A DNA stretch of 64,000 bases from Microvirga flavescens. GTDB lineage: Bacteria; Pseudomonadota; Alphaproteobacteria; Rhizobiales; Beijerinckiaceae. Position 1 is the stretch's first letter. The number at the start of each line of letters is the position of its first letter. The notes under the pieces are model-generated. The model saw only the letters and a program-made list of their open reading frames with translations, was not told the origin of the DNA and did not search any database. The stretch spans positions 1 through 64,000 of the forward strand of contig NZ_QMKH01000002.1 of assembly GCF_003290125.1 (NCBI RefSeq), in the 5' to 3' direction. The position numbers and the translations under genes are program-made. This document shows positions 18,124-27,547 of this stretch, one piece after another.

Positions 18124-18516
18124 TCTGGACCCTTCGGTTTCCGGTCCCTATCTAGAGCATGATCAGAACAAGTGGAAACCGGTTGTTCGCTCGGATCAGG
18201 CGGCCAATAAAGACAGACTTCGACGGAAAAACGAGTGCTTGGCGTCAAGCCGACAGTTACGTTAGTGTCGGTAAGCCTCCGACGGTTTTTTTGGTAACCA
18301 ACTGGTTAAGACGTTAACGACGTTTAGAGGTGTCTGGGGACTTTGGGTTCCCCTGACCTCCCCCGAGGGCTAAAATCGTTTGATTGAATGGCGGGTTTTC
18401 CCTCGGAAAGCCTGTGCAGGAACGATTTTCAAGGCCCGGTCATTTTTCTCCGGCTCCTGATTTTCCGGCGCAGGCAGCGAGCAAGACCCACATGAGTTGC
18501 GTCATCGAGGGTGATC
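18124..18516. promoter_or_regulatory. Upstream region of the hendecad-repeat gene
   Basis: This 393-base region has no credible gene. It carries an interspersed repeat (18151-18200) and, about 210-220 bases before the start, the inverted repeat TAACCA-AC-TGGTTA (18295-18308) followed by a further GTTAAC at 18313-18318. The start ATG at 18517 is preceded by GAGG six bases upstream. Confidence 0.45.
18151..18200. repeat. Interspersed intergenic palindrome (GTGGAAACCGGTT type)
   Basis: TCTAGAGCATGATC is followed by GAACAA (18166-18171), the core GTGGAAACCGG and TTGTTC (18183-18188), forming a hairpin. The core resembles a repeat I recall as frequent in Hyphomicrobiales intergenic DNA. Only one copy was recognised in this window, so its repeat status rests on general knowledge. 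Confidence 0.45.
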
Positions 18517-21500
18517 ATGGCGATCGAAAACAAGAAGATGAAAGACCCGGCTGAGGCGGCATTGTCGGCCGTCGAGCATGCGCTCAACCTGGACGAGGCG
18601 TCCCTGGCGGGCGGCGCCGAGGGCTCGCTGAGCGAATTCGGTCCTCTTCCCGATCCGAAATTGCCGGATATCGACGATCACGATTTCACCCGTGGCCCGT
18701 TCCGTGATTTCGAAGGCGCCGACGAGTTGAAGATCTCCGAGCCCCTGCTCGAGTCGGAAAGCGGCGCGGCCCGCTCATCCTCCTTCCTCGCGCCCGACCG
18801 CACGGCCGTCGCTAACGACGACCGGCAGAATGTCGGCGTGATGCTGCAAGCGCTGCAGGTGCGCCCGTCCCGCCGCGCCTACACCATCGCGACCCTCGCC
18901 TCTCTCCTCTGGCTCGGCGGCGCCGGCGCCCTTGGTTACTCTCAGGGCATCACGACGCCGGAAGCCTTGCTCGCGGCCTTCTCGCCCCTGCAGCTCGCCA
19001 TTGCCGGCTTCATGGTGCTGACGCCCGTGGTGCTGTTCTACGTTGCGGCCGTCATGGCCGTCCGCTCGAACGAGATGAAGCTCGTCGCCCGCGCCGTGGG
19101 CGAGGTGGCCGTACGCCTCGCGCAGCCCGAGAACTTCTCGACCGATGCCGTTTTGTCGGTTTCGCAGGCCGTGCGCCGTGAAGTGGCCGCCGTTGGCGAC
19201 GGCGTGGAGCGTGCCCTCGCTCGCGCCGGCGAACTCGAAACCCTCGTGCGCAGCGAAATCTCGACCCTCGAGCGCGCCTATTCCGACAACGAAATCCGTA
19301 TCCGCTCCCTCATCGACGAACTGGTCACGCAGCGCGAAGCCATTGTGACGACCTCCGAGCGGGCCCGCAGCGCCATCACCGGCGCGCACCAGAACCTGAC
19401 CCATGAACTCGACTCCACCGCCGAGCGCGTCGCCGCCTCCGTGCAGCGCGCGGGCGATCATGTGTCCGAAGCTCTCGGCCAGCGCGGCGAGCAGATCACG
19501 CAGGCTCTCGGCCGCGCCGGCGAGCGCGTGGTCGAGGAAATGTCGAGCCGCGGCGTGGAACTCGTGGACCGCCTTTCGGGCGCAAGCGATGATATCAAGT
19601 CCGGCATTTCCGAAGTCGGCGTGACCATCACGACCGCCCTCGAAGGCAAGGCGCACGACATCACTGGCGCCTTCGAGCGCACGGGCGAACTCCTCACCCA
19701 TCACCTTCAGGACGGCGCGAGCCAGGTGACCCGCACCTTGGCCGAAACCGGACGTGGCGTGATCGACGCCCTTGCCAAGCAGGGCAGCGACGTTCGCGAG
19801 GCGTTTGAAGAAACCGCGCGCAGCCTTGAAGACAGCTTCGCCCTGCGCGGCGGCGAAATCACCGAAAAGCTTGCCGCCACCGGCAACACCATCACGGACG
19901 ACATCGCCACGCGGACGACGCATCTGCGCGATCAGCTCGCCGAGGCCGGCGTTCAGGTCGGCGAAGAGCTCGCGGCGCGCGGCTCCGTCCTGCGCGAGCA
20001 GATCACGTCCACCGGCACCTCGCTGGTGCAGCAGCTCGTCACCAGCGGCGAGACGGTGCGCAGCGAGTTCGCCACCACCGCGACCTCGGTTCTCGACGAC
20101 CTGACGAGCCGTGGTTCCACCCTTCAGAGCCAGCTCTCCTCCACGGCGCGCGAAGTCGTCGACGAGATCGTCGAGCGTGGCGGCGAGGTGCGCGAGCAGC
20201 TTCAGGACGCCGTGCGCCTTGCGGATGAAGCCATCGGCAACCGTGTCGAGAATCTGGCCGACCGCCTTGAAACGGCAAGCCAGCGCGTCAGCGAGACCGT
20301 CTCGGTCCAGGGCGAGGCTCTGGAAAGCAGCCTGTCGCAGATGGGCACCAACATCACGACGCTCGTCGGCACGCAGGTCGAGCAGTTCCAGTCGGTCTTC
20401 GAGACTCGTGGCCGCGAATTCGCCGAGGCTCTGTCGCAGCACTCGAACGACGCGCAGCACCGCCTCGCCTCCACCGGCAAGGACATCGTGCTCGCCATCG
20501 CGACGCAGGGCGCGCGCGTCAATGAAGCGCTCAACCGTACTGTCGAGAACCTGTCGGATACCGTCACGCAGCGTAGCCGCGAGATCGAGGAAAACCTCGG
20601 CTCCCGCCTCACCGCCTTCGAGGATGTGGTGTCGCGCGGCAGCTCGATGGCCGAGCGCATGTCGAACGAGATCGGCAGCCTCACCGACACGGTCAACGGC
20701 CGTCTCGAGGAAATGGACCGTCTCATCACGGTTCAGGGCCGCACCGTCGCGGACACGCTCGCTGAGCGTACCACCGAGGCGACTTCCGCCATCGAAGCCA
20801 AGCTCCTGTCCTTCGAGGAACATGCGGGTCGCCGCACCTCCGAGATCGCGGCGAGCTTCGACAACATCGTCGAACGCGTCGACCAGACCCTCAGCGCCCG
20901 TTCCACGGCCCTCAACGAGGCTCTTGTGGTGCGGACCGGCGAGATGGCACGCGTCATGGCCGAAGGCGGCCGCGACGTGGCGAGCGCTCTCCAGACCCGC
21001 GTCGACGAGATCAGCCAGGCGATTGCCGCCAAGAGCACCTCGATCACCGATACGCTCGCCGCGAAGGCCGAGCAGATCGGCGAAGTGCTGAGCACCCAGG
21101 CGGACGAGATCAACCTCACCCTCGGCACACGCGCCGACCAGATCAACCAGATCCTCGGCGGCCGCGCCGACGAGATCGCCGCGGCGCTCGACCAGCGTGT
21201 GCTGGCCTTCGAGGACCGTGTGGTCAACCGCCTCGAGCGCGTGACTACCGCTCTCGACGAGAAGGGCACCGCCATCACTGGCTCGCTCGGCAACCGCATC
21301 GCCGAGATCGCGGAGATCTTCGACACGCAGGGCCAGTCGCTCGTGGCGACCCTGTCGGATCGCGGCGAAGCGATCAGCCGCGAGGTTCTCTCGGTCAGCG
21401 AGACGGCAGCCCGCATGCTCGCCGAGCGCAGCACTCTGCTCGTCGATACCCTGCAGGACCGCAGCGAAACCATGCTCTCCTCCCTGCAGGAGCGCACGAC

Positions 21501-23232
21501 GGAGCTCACCTCGGTCTACACGCAATCGACCGAGTCGATGCGCGTCGCTATCGACGAAGGCACGACCCGCGCGGTCGCCACCCTCGTCGGCACCAACGAC
21601 CGCCTGCGCAGCGAATTGTCGGGCGTGCTCGACCGTCTGCAGGACGCCAACCGCCTGCTCCAGCAGATCGCTGGCAGCGCTACAGCGGATCTCGGCGTCA
21701 TCGGCGATGGTCTCTCCACCCGCGTCGAGCAGATCGAAGGCCTGCTCTCGGAAATCGCAAGCCAGACCGGCCGCGCTTCCGATCAGGTGGCCGAGCAGGT
21801 CGAGGCTCTGCGCACCGTCTCTTCGGGAGCGATGCAGCAGGCCTCGGAACTCACCTACAACCTCGAGGAGCGCAGCCGCTCCCTGTCGGAGAGCACCCGC
21901 GAGCAGCTGGAGCACCTCACGGATGCCGCCACCGCGCTGGAACGTGTCGAGGCCCGCATCAGCGTCGCGCTCAGCAGCCGTCAGAACGCCCTCGGCGATC
22001 TTCTGGCCCGCATCAACGAGCGCTCGGAAGATCTGGAGTCGGTCACAAGCGCCTTCACGAACCTCATCGAAGGATCGCTGCAGAGCGCGGAAGCCAAGGC
22101 TCGCCAGATCGGCGCCGTTCTTGCCGACACGGCGGAGGCGACCACCCACGCCATCGACGAGCAGTTCGAGCGCATCCGCTCCTCCAGCGGCGCGGAAAGC
22201 GAGCGCACCGCTGCTGTCCTGCGCAATGCCTACGAGCAGGCTGCCACGGAAATGGCCGAAGCGCTCAACGGCGCGACCGTCAAGTTCCGCGACACGATGG
22301 GCGATCTGCGCGGCATGACCGCCCAGATCCAGCGCGAGCTCGAGAACACCCGCGCCGAGCTGCGCCGTGGCGTCGTCGAGCTGCCGCAGGAAACCCAGGA
22401 AACCACGGCGAACATGCGCCGCGTCGTCGCCGACCAGATCAAGGCCCTCAACGAACTGGCCTCGCTGGTTTCCCGCTCGAACCGTGTCGTCGACGCGGCT
22501 CCGGCGGTGCAGCAGCGCCGCGTCAATGAAGCGCCTGCTGCGGCGGCCGTGGCTGCTGTTGCAGCCGCCGTGGCCGAGGCACGCCCGGCAACTCCGGTTC
22601 AGACGGTGGTGGCGCAGGCCCCTGCTCCGACCGCACGCTATGCCGAGACTTCGGCTGCAACGGCCCAGCCGGCTCCCGCGCCTGCCCGTCCGGTGCAGAA
22701 GGTCGCTGAAGTGCGCCCTGCTCCCGCTCCTGCTCCGGCTCCGCGCCGTGAGGAGATCGGCACGCCGCGTGACATCGGCGGCGGCGCTCGCAGCGGCTGG
22801 CTGTCGGACCTGCTCAACCGCGCCTCGCGGGACGATCAGCCCGAGCCGGCACGCCCCGCAGCCGGGCGCACCGATCGCTCGCGCGTGAACAGCCTTGAAT
22901 CGCTCGACTCGATCTCGGTCGATATCGCGCGGATGATCGACCACGACGCGGCCGTCGAGCTGTGGGATCGCTACAAGAGCGGCGAGAGCAGCGTGTTCAC
23001 GCGCCGTCTCTACACGATCCAGGGTCAGCAGACCTTCGACGAGATCCGCCGCAAGTATCGTCGCGACAGCGAGTTCAAGCAGACTGTCGACCGCTACGTG
23101 GACGAGTTCGAGCGCCTGCTCGCGGAAGTCTCTCGCGACGACCGGGACTCGATGCTGGCCAAGACCTACCTGACCTCCGAGACGGGCAAGGTCTACACCA
23201 TGCTGGCTCACGCCAGCGGCCGCTTCGACTGA
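18517..23232 (+). CDS. Giant hendecad-repeat membrane protein, GROWTH POLE RING (GPR)-like
   Basis: A protein of 1,571 residues. An acidic cytoplasmic N-terminus (1-115) precedes two membrane helices at about 121-140 and 155-180. A long alpha-helical rod follows: from residue 302 to 1048 (DNA 19420-21660) the chain divides into about 68 consecutive 11-residue units such as GSVLREQITST or ADEINLTLGTR, with one single-residue slip. More coiled-coil runs to about 1320, then an Ala/Pro-rich linker (about 1330-1415), and a conserved-looking C-terminal domain (about 1455-1571). This architecture matches the apolipoprotein-like GPR protein of Agrobacterium, which forms a ring at the growing pole and is needed for polar growth and rod shape. 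It is monocistronic and ends at a strong terminator. The GPR assignment is from architecture, not alignment. Confidence 0.72.
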   Translation: MAIENKKMKDPAEAALSAVEHALNLDEASLAGGAEGSLSEFGPLPDPKLPDIDDHDFTRGPFRDFEGADELKISEPLLESESGAARSSSFLAPDRTAVANDDRQNVGVMLQALQVRPSRRAYTIATLASLLWLGGAGALGYSQGITTPEALLAAFSPLQLAIAGFMVLTPVVLFYVAAVMAVRSNEMKLVARAVGEVAVRLAQPENFSTDAVLSVSQAVRREVAAVGDGVERALARAGELETLVRSEISTLERAYSDNEIRIRSLIDELVTQREAIVTTSERARSAITGAHQNLTHELDSTAERVAASVQRAGDHVSEALGQRGEQITQALGRAGERVVEEMSSRGVELVDRLSGASDDIKSGISEVGVTITTALEGKAHDITGAFERTGELLTHHLQDGASQVTRTLAETGRGVIDALAKQGSDVREAFEETARSLEDSFALRGGEITEKLAATGNTITDDIATRTTHLRDQLAEAGVQVGEELAARGSVLREQITSTGTSLVQQLVTSGETVRSEFATTATSVLDDLTSRGSTLQSQLSSTAREVVDEIVERGGEVREQLQDAVRLADEAIGNRVENLADRLETASQRVSETVSVQGEALESSLSQMGTNITTLVGTQVEQFQSVFETRGREFAEALSQHSNDAQHRLASTGKDIVLAIATQGARVNEALNRTVENLSDTVTQRSREIEENLGSRLTAFEDVVSRGSSMAERMSNEIGSLTDTVNGRLEEMDRLITVQGRTVADTLAERTTEATSAIEAKLLSFEEHAGRRTSEIAASFDNIVERVDQTLSARSTALNEALVVRTGEMARVMAEGGRDVASALQTRVDEISQAIAAKSTSITDTLAAKAEQIGEVLSTQADEINLTLGTRADQINQILGGRADEIAAALDQRVLAFEDRVVNRLERVTTALDEKGTAITGSLGNRIAEIAEIFDTQGQSLVATLSDRGEAISREVLSVSETAARMLAERSTLLVDTLQDRSETMLSSLQERTTELTSVYTQSTESMRVAIDEGTTRAVATLVGTNDRLRSELSGVLDRLQDANRLLQQIAGSATADLGVIGDGLSTRVEQIEGLLSEIASQTGRASDQVAEQVEALRTVSSGAMQQASELTYNLEERSRSLSESTREQLEHLTDAATALERVEARISVALSSRQNALGDLLARINERSEDLESVTSAFTNLIEGSLQSAEAKARQIGAVLADTAEATTHAIDEQFERIRSSSGAESERTAAVLRNAYEQAATEMAEALNGATVKFRDTMGDLRGMTAQIQRELENTRAELRRGVVELPQETQETTANMRRVVADQIKALNELASLVSRSNRVVDAAPAVQQRRVNEAPAAAAVAAVAAAVAEARPATPVQTVVAQAPAPTARYAETSAATAQPAPAPARPVQKVAEVRPAPAPAPAPRREEIGTPRDIGGGARSGWLSDLLNRASRDDQPEPARPAAGRTDRSRVNSLESLDSISVDIARMIDHDAAVELWDRYKSGESSVFTRRLYTIQGQQTFDEIRRKYRRDSEFKQTVDRYVDEFERLLAEVSRDDRDSMLAKTYLTSETGKVYTMLAHASGRFD

Positions 23233-23254
23233 TCGAACGCACCAATGAGATCAT

Positions 23255-23282
23255 AAAAACGCGGCCTCCGGGCCGCGTTTTT
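23255..23282 (+). terminator. Strong Rho-independent terminator
   Basis: AAAAACGCGGCC and GGCCGCGTTTTT form a 12-bp perfect stem with a TCCG loop, and TTGTTTTT follows. It lies 22 bases after the stop of the giant repeat protein. Confidence 0.92.
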
Positions 23283-23355
23283 GTTTTTGAAGGACCTTCT
23301 TCCACCATCTCCCCGGGGCGCGCTCCGACGAGGAGCGGCCAGCCGCGCCTCGAAG

Positions 23356-23463
23356 CCTCATTCTGAAGAGGTCGCGAGAGCGACCGTCTCGAAGGAGGTT
23401 CCAGCGCGCACTGGAGACGCCTCGCCCTTCGAGACGGTGCTGGCGCACCTCCTCAGGGTGAGG
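23356..23463. repeat. Large imperfect inverted repeat (REP/BIME-like)
   Basis: Arm 1 (23356-23395) runs from CCTCATTCTGA to ACCGTCTCGAAGG. Arm 2 (23426-23463), CCTTCGAGACGGT to CAGGGTGAGG, is its near reverse complement. About 30 bases separate them. It is non-coding and lies between the terminator of the giant gene and the end of the MCE operon. The ends resemble short palindromes often seen scattered between genes in this order. Confidence 0.6.
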
Positions 23464-23497
23464 CTCCGGGAATGCGGCCCATCAAATGACGGAAGAT

Positions 23498-24169
23498 CTA
23501 TGCTGGCGACTGCCCTGCGGTCTGACTTGTCTGGGGCAGCGCATCCCGCACAGGGATGTGGCTGCCGCTGACCCATCGGACGATGTCGAGCATGACGATG
23601 GAGAGCGCGTCGTCGAGACCTCGCGCCGCGCCCGCGGCGTTTACGCCGGCCACCGGAACGCTCGCCCGGAAGATGCGGCCCGCCATGATGCGGCCCGTCT
23701 GATCGTTCACGAGCTTCACGGCGATTTCGACATAGGCCTCGTTGTTCGGCGTTACGACCTCGAAGCTGCGAAGCTCGGAGATCAGCTGCGCGTCGGCCAC
23801 CGTGCCGCTGCTCGGGCGAGAGACGCCGCGGATCTGCGAAGCATTCTCGAACGTGTTAATCAGGCGCGTCTGAACGAGGCGGGGAAGGTTGTCTGACCAC
23901 TGGCCATCCCCGAGGAAGGTGATGGTGCCTGAGACGTCCTTCACGATGATCTGCTGGGCCGAGAGTGCCTGAAGCGCCGCAGGCTCGTTGACCAGAACCT
24001 GGCGCCCTGCCCCCCCGATCCGCGCCGTCGGCGCCGAAAGATCGTACGTTGTCGGCGCGGCCCCCGACGAGCAGGCGCCCGTCAGAGCGGCAAGAACGAT
24101 GACAGGCGCGAGAGCGCGCAGCTGCCTGCTCTTCTTTCTTGATAGGGGAAACACGGGGGACCAGCGCAT
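23498..24169 (-). CDS. ABC-type transport auxiliary lipoprotein (LinN/PqiC-like)
   Basis: The protein has 223 residues. A signal peptide with lipobox LTGAC places it as a lipoprotein with Cys about 33. The body (YDLSAPTARI, then QIIVKDVSG) matches the auxiliary lipoprotein family that accompanies MCE transporters in the outer membrane or periplasm. It is the last gene of the four-gene operon: its ATG directly follows the stop of the MlaD-like gene. LinN of the lindane system and PqiC are the nearest characterised types. Confidence 0.85.
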   Translation of the reverse strand: MRWSPVFPLSRKKSRQLRALAPVIVLAALTGACSSGAAPTTYDLSAPTARIGGAGRQVLVNEPAALQALSAQQIIVKDVSGTITFLGDGQWSDNLPRLVQTRLINTFENASQIRGVSRPSSGTVADAQLISELRSFEVVTPNNEAYVEIAVKLVNDQTGRIMAGRIFRASVPVAGVNAAGAARGLDDALSIVMLDIVRWVSGSHIPVRDALPQTSQTAGQSPA

Positions 24170-25498
24170 TCAACGTCGTCCATTGTATTCGGGTAGCGGC
24201 GGCTTGCCGCCGAAAATCACCTGCTGCGGGTTGCGCTCCAGGCTGCGGACCGCGCGGCTGATGTCGGTGAGCGTCCGGCGCGCGTCCACGGCGAGCGCCT
24301 CGTATTCGCGCAGGCCTGAATCCGTGAAGCGGTTGACGCCGGTCAGCACTGCAGTCGAACGCTTGTCGAGATTGTCGGCAAGCTCGCGGATCGAAACCGC
24401 CGCCGCCTTGATCTCCTCGAACGCGCTCTTGCCCTCTTCGCCCGAGGCCGTACCGAGGAACTTCTGCACGCCATCGAGCACCGCGTCGACCTTGTCGGCC
24501 GAGTGGTTGAGCTTGTCCGTCAGGGAGCGCGCATCGGCAAGAATCTGGTCCACATCCGGGCTGCGGCGGCTGAGCGTCTGGCTGAAGGTGTCGATATTGT
24601 CGACGGCGCGCCCGATCTTCGCCGGGTCCACCGACTTCGTGAGGGTGCCGATCTGCGCCACGGCGGCATCGAGCTTGGGCGCGGTGTCCTTCAGGGTCTG
24701 GATGACGGAGGCTGCGTCTTTCAGCGCGTTGCTGATGACTTCCTTGTTTTCACCCAGCGACTGCGTGAAGCTCTCGACGTTCTGAACGATATTGGCGACC
24801 CGCTGGCGATCCACGGCGCGGACAAGCTCGTCCACGTTGGTGGCAAGCGTCTCGAGTTTTTCGGCAAGCGGGCCGACCTTCTCCGCCGCTTGGCCAACCT
24901 GCCCGAGGAAGCGGTCGATGCCGTCGGCGTTCTCGCCCAGGGCTTCCGAGAATTTCTCGACATTCTGGATGGTGCGGCCAACCGCGCCCTCGTTCTCGGC
25001 CACGACACGGCCGACACGCTCCAACACATCATCCGCCCGCCGGGCGATGTTGCGCGCGGTTTCGATGAGATCCTGGAAATCGGAACGGTCCGCAAAAATC
25101 GTCGGCATAGGCTGGCCGGGGCCGGCCACGAGCGGCGGCGCATTCGGCTCGCCGCCCGAAAGCGCGATCTGCGCCACACCCGTCAGGCCCTGATATTCGA
25201 GCCGCGCCCGGGTGTCCGCGCGGATGGGTGTGCTCTTGTCGATCTGGACGATGGAGACGACCCGGCGCGGATCTTCCGGCAAGAGGCTGATTTCCGTGAC
25301 CTCGCCCACCCGCAGGCCGTTGAACAGCGCAAGCGAGCCCTTGGAGAGGCCGGACACGGAACCGGAGAAAACGATGCGGATGGATTGCTTGGCCTGGCCC
25401 CGGTCGCCGCCGCTGAACCAATAGACAAAGCCGAACGCCGCCGCGATCACCGCGAGGGTGAACACTCCGATCAGGGCGTAGTTTGCACGAGTCTCCAT
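24170..25498 (-). CDS. MCE/MlaD family substrate-binding protein
   Basis: The protein has 442 residues. A single N-terminal membrane anchor (about 7-29) is followed by one MCE domain at about 38-115 (IRIVFSGSVSGLSKGSLALFNG, GVAQIALSGGEP). From about 140 on there is a long helical tail with repeated valine/leucine heptads. MCE proteins form hexameric rings or tubes that ferry lipids between the two membranes; the long tail suggests a needle-like extension. It is encoded 8 bases after the ATPase gene. Confidence 0.88.
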   Translation of the reverse strand: METRANYALIGVFTLAVIAAAFGFVYWFSGGDRGQAKQSIRIVFSGSVSGLSKGSLALFNGLRVGEVTEISLLPEDPRRVVSIVQIDKSTPIRADTRARLEYQGLTGVAQIALSGGEPNAPPLVAGPGQPMPTIFADRSDFQDLIETARNIARRADDVLERVGRVVAENEGAVGRTIQNVEKFSEALGENADGIDRFLGQVGQAAEKVGPLAEKLETLATNVDELVRAVDRQRVANIVQNVESFTQSLGENKEVISNALKDAASVIQTLKDTAPKLDAAVAQIGTLTKSVDPAKIGRAVDNIDTFSQTLSRRSPDVDQILADARSLTDKLNHSADKVDAVLDGVQKFLGTASGEEGKSAFEEIKAAAVSIRELADNLDKRSTAVLTGVNRFTDSGLREYEALAVDARRTLTDISRAVRSLERNPQQVIFGGKPPLPEYNGRR

Positions 25499-25506
25499 CG
25501 CAACCC

Positions 25507-26307
25507 TTAAGCCTCGCTGGCCGCAATGGCCCGCGCCCGCTTTCCATGAAAATAAGCGCGGAGCCAGGGATGATCCGATGCCAGCATCGTCTCGATCGGC
25601 CCTTCCGCCAGGATTTTGCCCTCCCCGAGCGCCGCGATTCGGTCGCAGACCGTGTAAAGGCTATCCAAGTCATGGGTTACCATGAATACGGTGAGCCCCA
25701 AAGTCCGCTGCAAAGTAGCGATCAATTCGTCGAATTCCCCCGCCCCGATGGGGTCGAGACCGGAGGTCGGCTCGTCGAGGAAGACGATATCCGGATCGAG
25801 CGAAAGCGCGCGGGCGAGCGCCGCCCGCTTGATCATGCCGCCGGAAAGCTCCGAGGGAAGCTTGTCGGCGGCATCGGGGTTCAGGCCCACCATCTCGATC
25901 TTGAGCATGGCGAGCTCGTCCAGAAGCCGCTCGGACAGGGAAAGATATTCCCGCATCGGCACCTGGACGTTCTGCTTGACCGTCAGGGATGAGAACAGCG
26001 CCCCCTGCTGAAACAGAACACCCCAATGCCGCTCGATCTCGCGCCGGGCCGCAGGAGACAGATTGTCGACGTTCTCTCCCAGAACTTCGATAGTGCCCGC
26101 CCGCTTCTGCACAAGCCCGAGGATCGTGCGCATCAGGACCGACTTGCCCTGCCCCGAAGCACCAACAAAGCCAAGGATTTCGCCCCGGTAAACATCAAGA
26201 TCGAGATCCTTCATGATCGTGCGTTCACCGAACCCGACCTCGAGGCCGCGCACACGGATGATGATTTCCTTGTCCTGCTGGGCCGTGTGCTGACGAGTTT
26301 CGATCAT
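25507..26307 (-). CDS. MCE transporter ATP-binding protein (MlaF-like)
   Basis: A 266-residue ABC ATPase with Walker A GASGQGKSV, signature LSGGMIKRAALARAL, Walker B DIVFLDEPTSGLDPIG and switch His in VTHDLDS. The LSGGM form of the signature and the length fit MlaF/Ttg2A. It energises lipid movement through the MlaE-type permease encoded immediately upstream. Confidence 0.92.
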   Translation of the reverse strand: MIETRQHTAQQDKEIIIRVRGLEVGFGERTIMKDLDLDVYRGEILGFVGASGQGKSVLMRTILGLVQKRAGTIEVLGENVDNLSPAARREIERHWGVLFQQGALFSSLTVKQNVQVPMREYLSLSERLLDELAMLKIEMVGLNPDAADKLPSELSGGMIKRAALARALSLDPDIVFLDEPTSGLDPIGAGEFDELIATLQRTLGLTVFMVTHDLDSLYTVCDRIAALGEGKILAEGPIETMLASDHPWLRAYFHGKRARAIAASEA

Positions 26308-26311
26308 GGCT

Positions 26312-27457
26312 TCAATACTTGATCGCCGCGAAGAACATGGCGAACAGGCCGTCGAGGACGATGACCATGAAGATCGCCTTCACCACCGACGAGGTAACGT
26401 GCTTGCCGAGCGACTCCGCCGAGCCTGCGACCGCGAGGCCTTCGAGGGTCGCGATGATGCCGATCACCAGCGCCATGAAGGGCGCCTTTATCATGCCGAC
26501 CATGAAGGTGTTCATGCCGACGGCGCCGTTCAGGCGCGAGAGGTACACCTCATAGCTGATGTCCCCATAAATAAAGGACGTGATGCCGCCGCCGACGAGC
26601 GCCGCGATGGACGAGATGAAGGTGAGCAGCGGCAGGGCAAGAACGAGCGCGAGGATACGCGGAACGATCAGAACTTCGACAGGATCGAGCCCCATGACCC
26701 GCAAGGCGTCGATCTCCTCGCGCATCTTCATGGAGCCGATCTCGGCGGTGAAGGCCGAGCCGGAGCGGCCCGCCACCATGATCGATGTCAGCAACACGGC
26801 AAGCTCGCGCAGCACCAGAATGCCGATGAGATCGACCACGAAGGGCGTGGCTCCGAACCGGACCAACTGGAAAATACCCTGCTGCGCGATGATGCAGCCG
26901 ACGAGGAACGAGATCAGCACGATGATCGGCACGCCCCGATAGGCGATCTGCTCCAGTTGGTTGACCACCGCCGGCGCGCGAAAGCGCCTCGGCTGAACAA
27001 TCAACCGAAGCAGCGCGGCAACGATCTCGCCGAGGAAGGAGACGCCTTCGAGAAGATCCTTGCCCGCTCCGCTGACCGTCTTGCCCACATCGGCGAGGAA
27101 CTCCATGACCTTGGAACGACGGACACGCGGCGCTTCCTGAAAACCGCGATAGGCGATTTCATTCAGGAGAATCTGCTGCTCGGGGCTGACACTGACGAAA
27201 TCGGCGGAAACTTCGTGCCCGCCGAGCTCGTGCCGCGTGCGGTCGAGAACCCAGGCCCCCAGCGTATCGAGCCGCTTGATCTCTCCAAGGTCGATGATGA
27301 CGCGGTGCTGCTTGGCCTCCGCAACCATTTTTGCGGCCAGGGTTTCGACACGGTTGGCGTGTTCGGCGGTCCAGAAACCGGCAAGTTTCACCGTCGTCCG
27401 GTCGCTTGTGCGGTCGAACTTCGCTTGCGGCTCTTGAGTGAGGCTGCTCCGCGTCAC
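26312..27457 (-). CDS. MCE transporter permease with STAS domain (MlaE-like)
   Basis: The protein has 381 residues. The N-terminal ~100 residues form a STAS-like domain (VIIDLGEIKRLDTLGAWVL), which in the E. coli system is a separate protein, MlaB. The remaining part is the MlaE permease, with VPIIVLISFLVG, GSMKMREEIDALRVMG and PRILALVLALPLL. The frame runs open far upstream into the divergent gene; the GTG at 27457 (after GGGAAAAG) was chosen because it starts just before the STAS domain. First gene of the operon. Confidence 0.88.
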   Translation of the reverse strand: MTRSSLTQEPQAKFDRTSDRTTVKLAGFWTAEHANRVETLAAKMVAEAKQHRVIIDLGEIKRLDTLGAWVLDRTRHELGGHEVSADFVSVSPEQQILLNEIAYRGFQEAPRVRRSKVMEFLADVGKTVSGAGKDLLEGVSFLGEIVAALLRLIVQPRRFRAPAVVNQLEQIAYRGVPIIVLISFLVGCIIAQQGIFQLVRFGATPFVVDLIGILVLRELAVLLTSIMVAGRSGSAFTAEIGSMKMREEIDALRVMGLDPVEVLIVPRILALVLALPLLTFISSIAALVGGGITSFIYGDISYEVYLSRLNGAVGMNTFMVGMIKAPFMALVIGIIATLEGLAVAGSAESLGKHVTSSVVKAIFMVIVLDGLFAMFFAAIKY

Positions 27458-27547
27458 CTTTTCCCGTCGCCCCTTCGGCGCTGATTCCGCTTGGTGATAC
27501 CGTGTCGCAGCGGCATAAGTCGAGCCGAAGTTCTGAGGATGTCCCAA

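Noticed and set aside
18775-23211. A 1,478-codon open frame on the minus strand, antisense to the giant repeat gene.
   Set aside because: It mirrors GC-biased third positions and the 33-base repeat of the real gene, has no recognisable domain and no ribosome-binding site.
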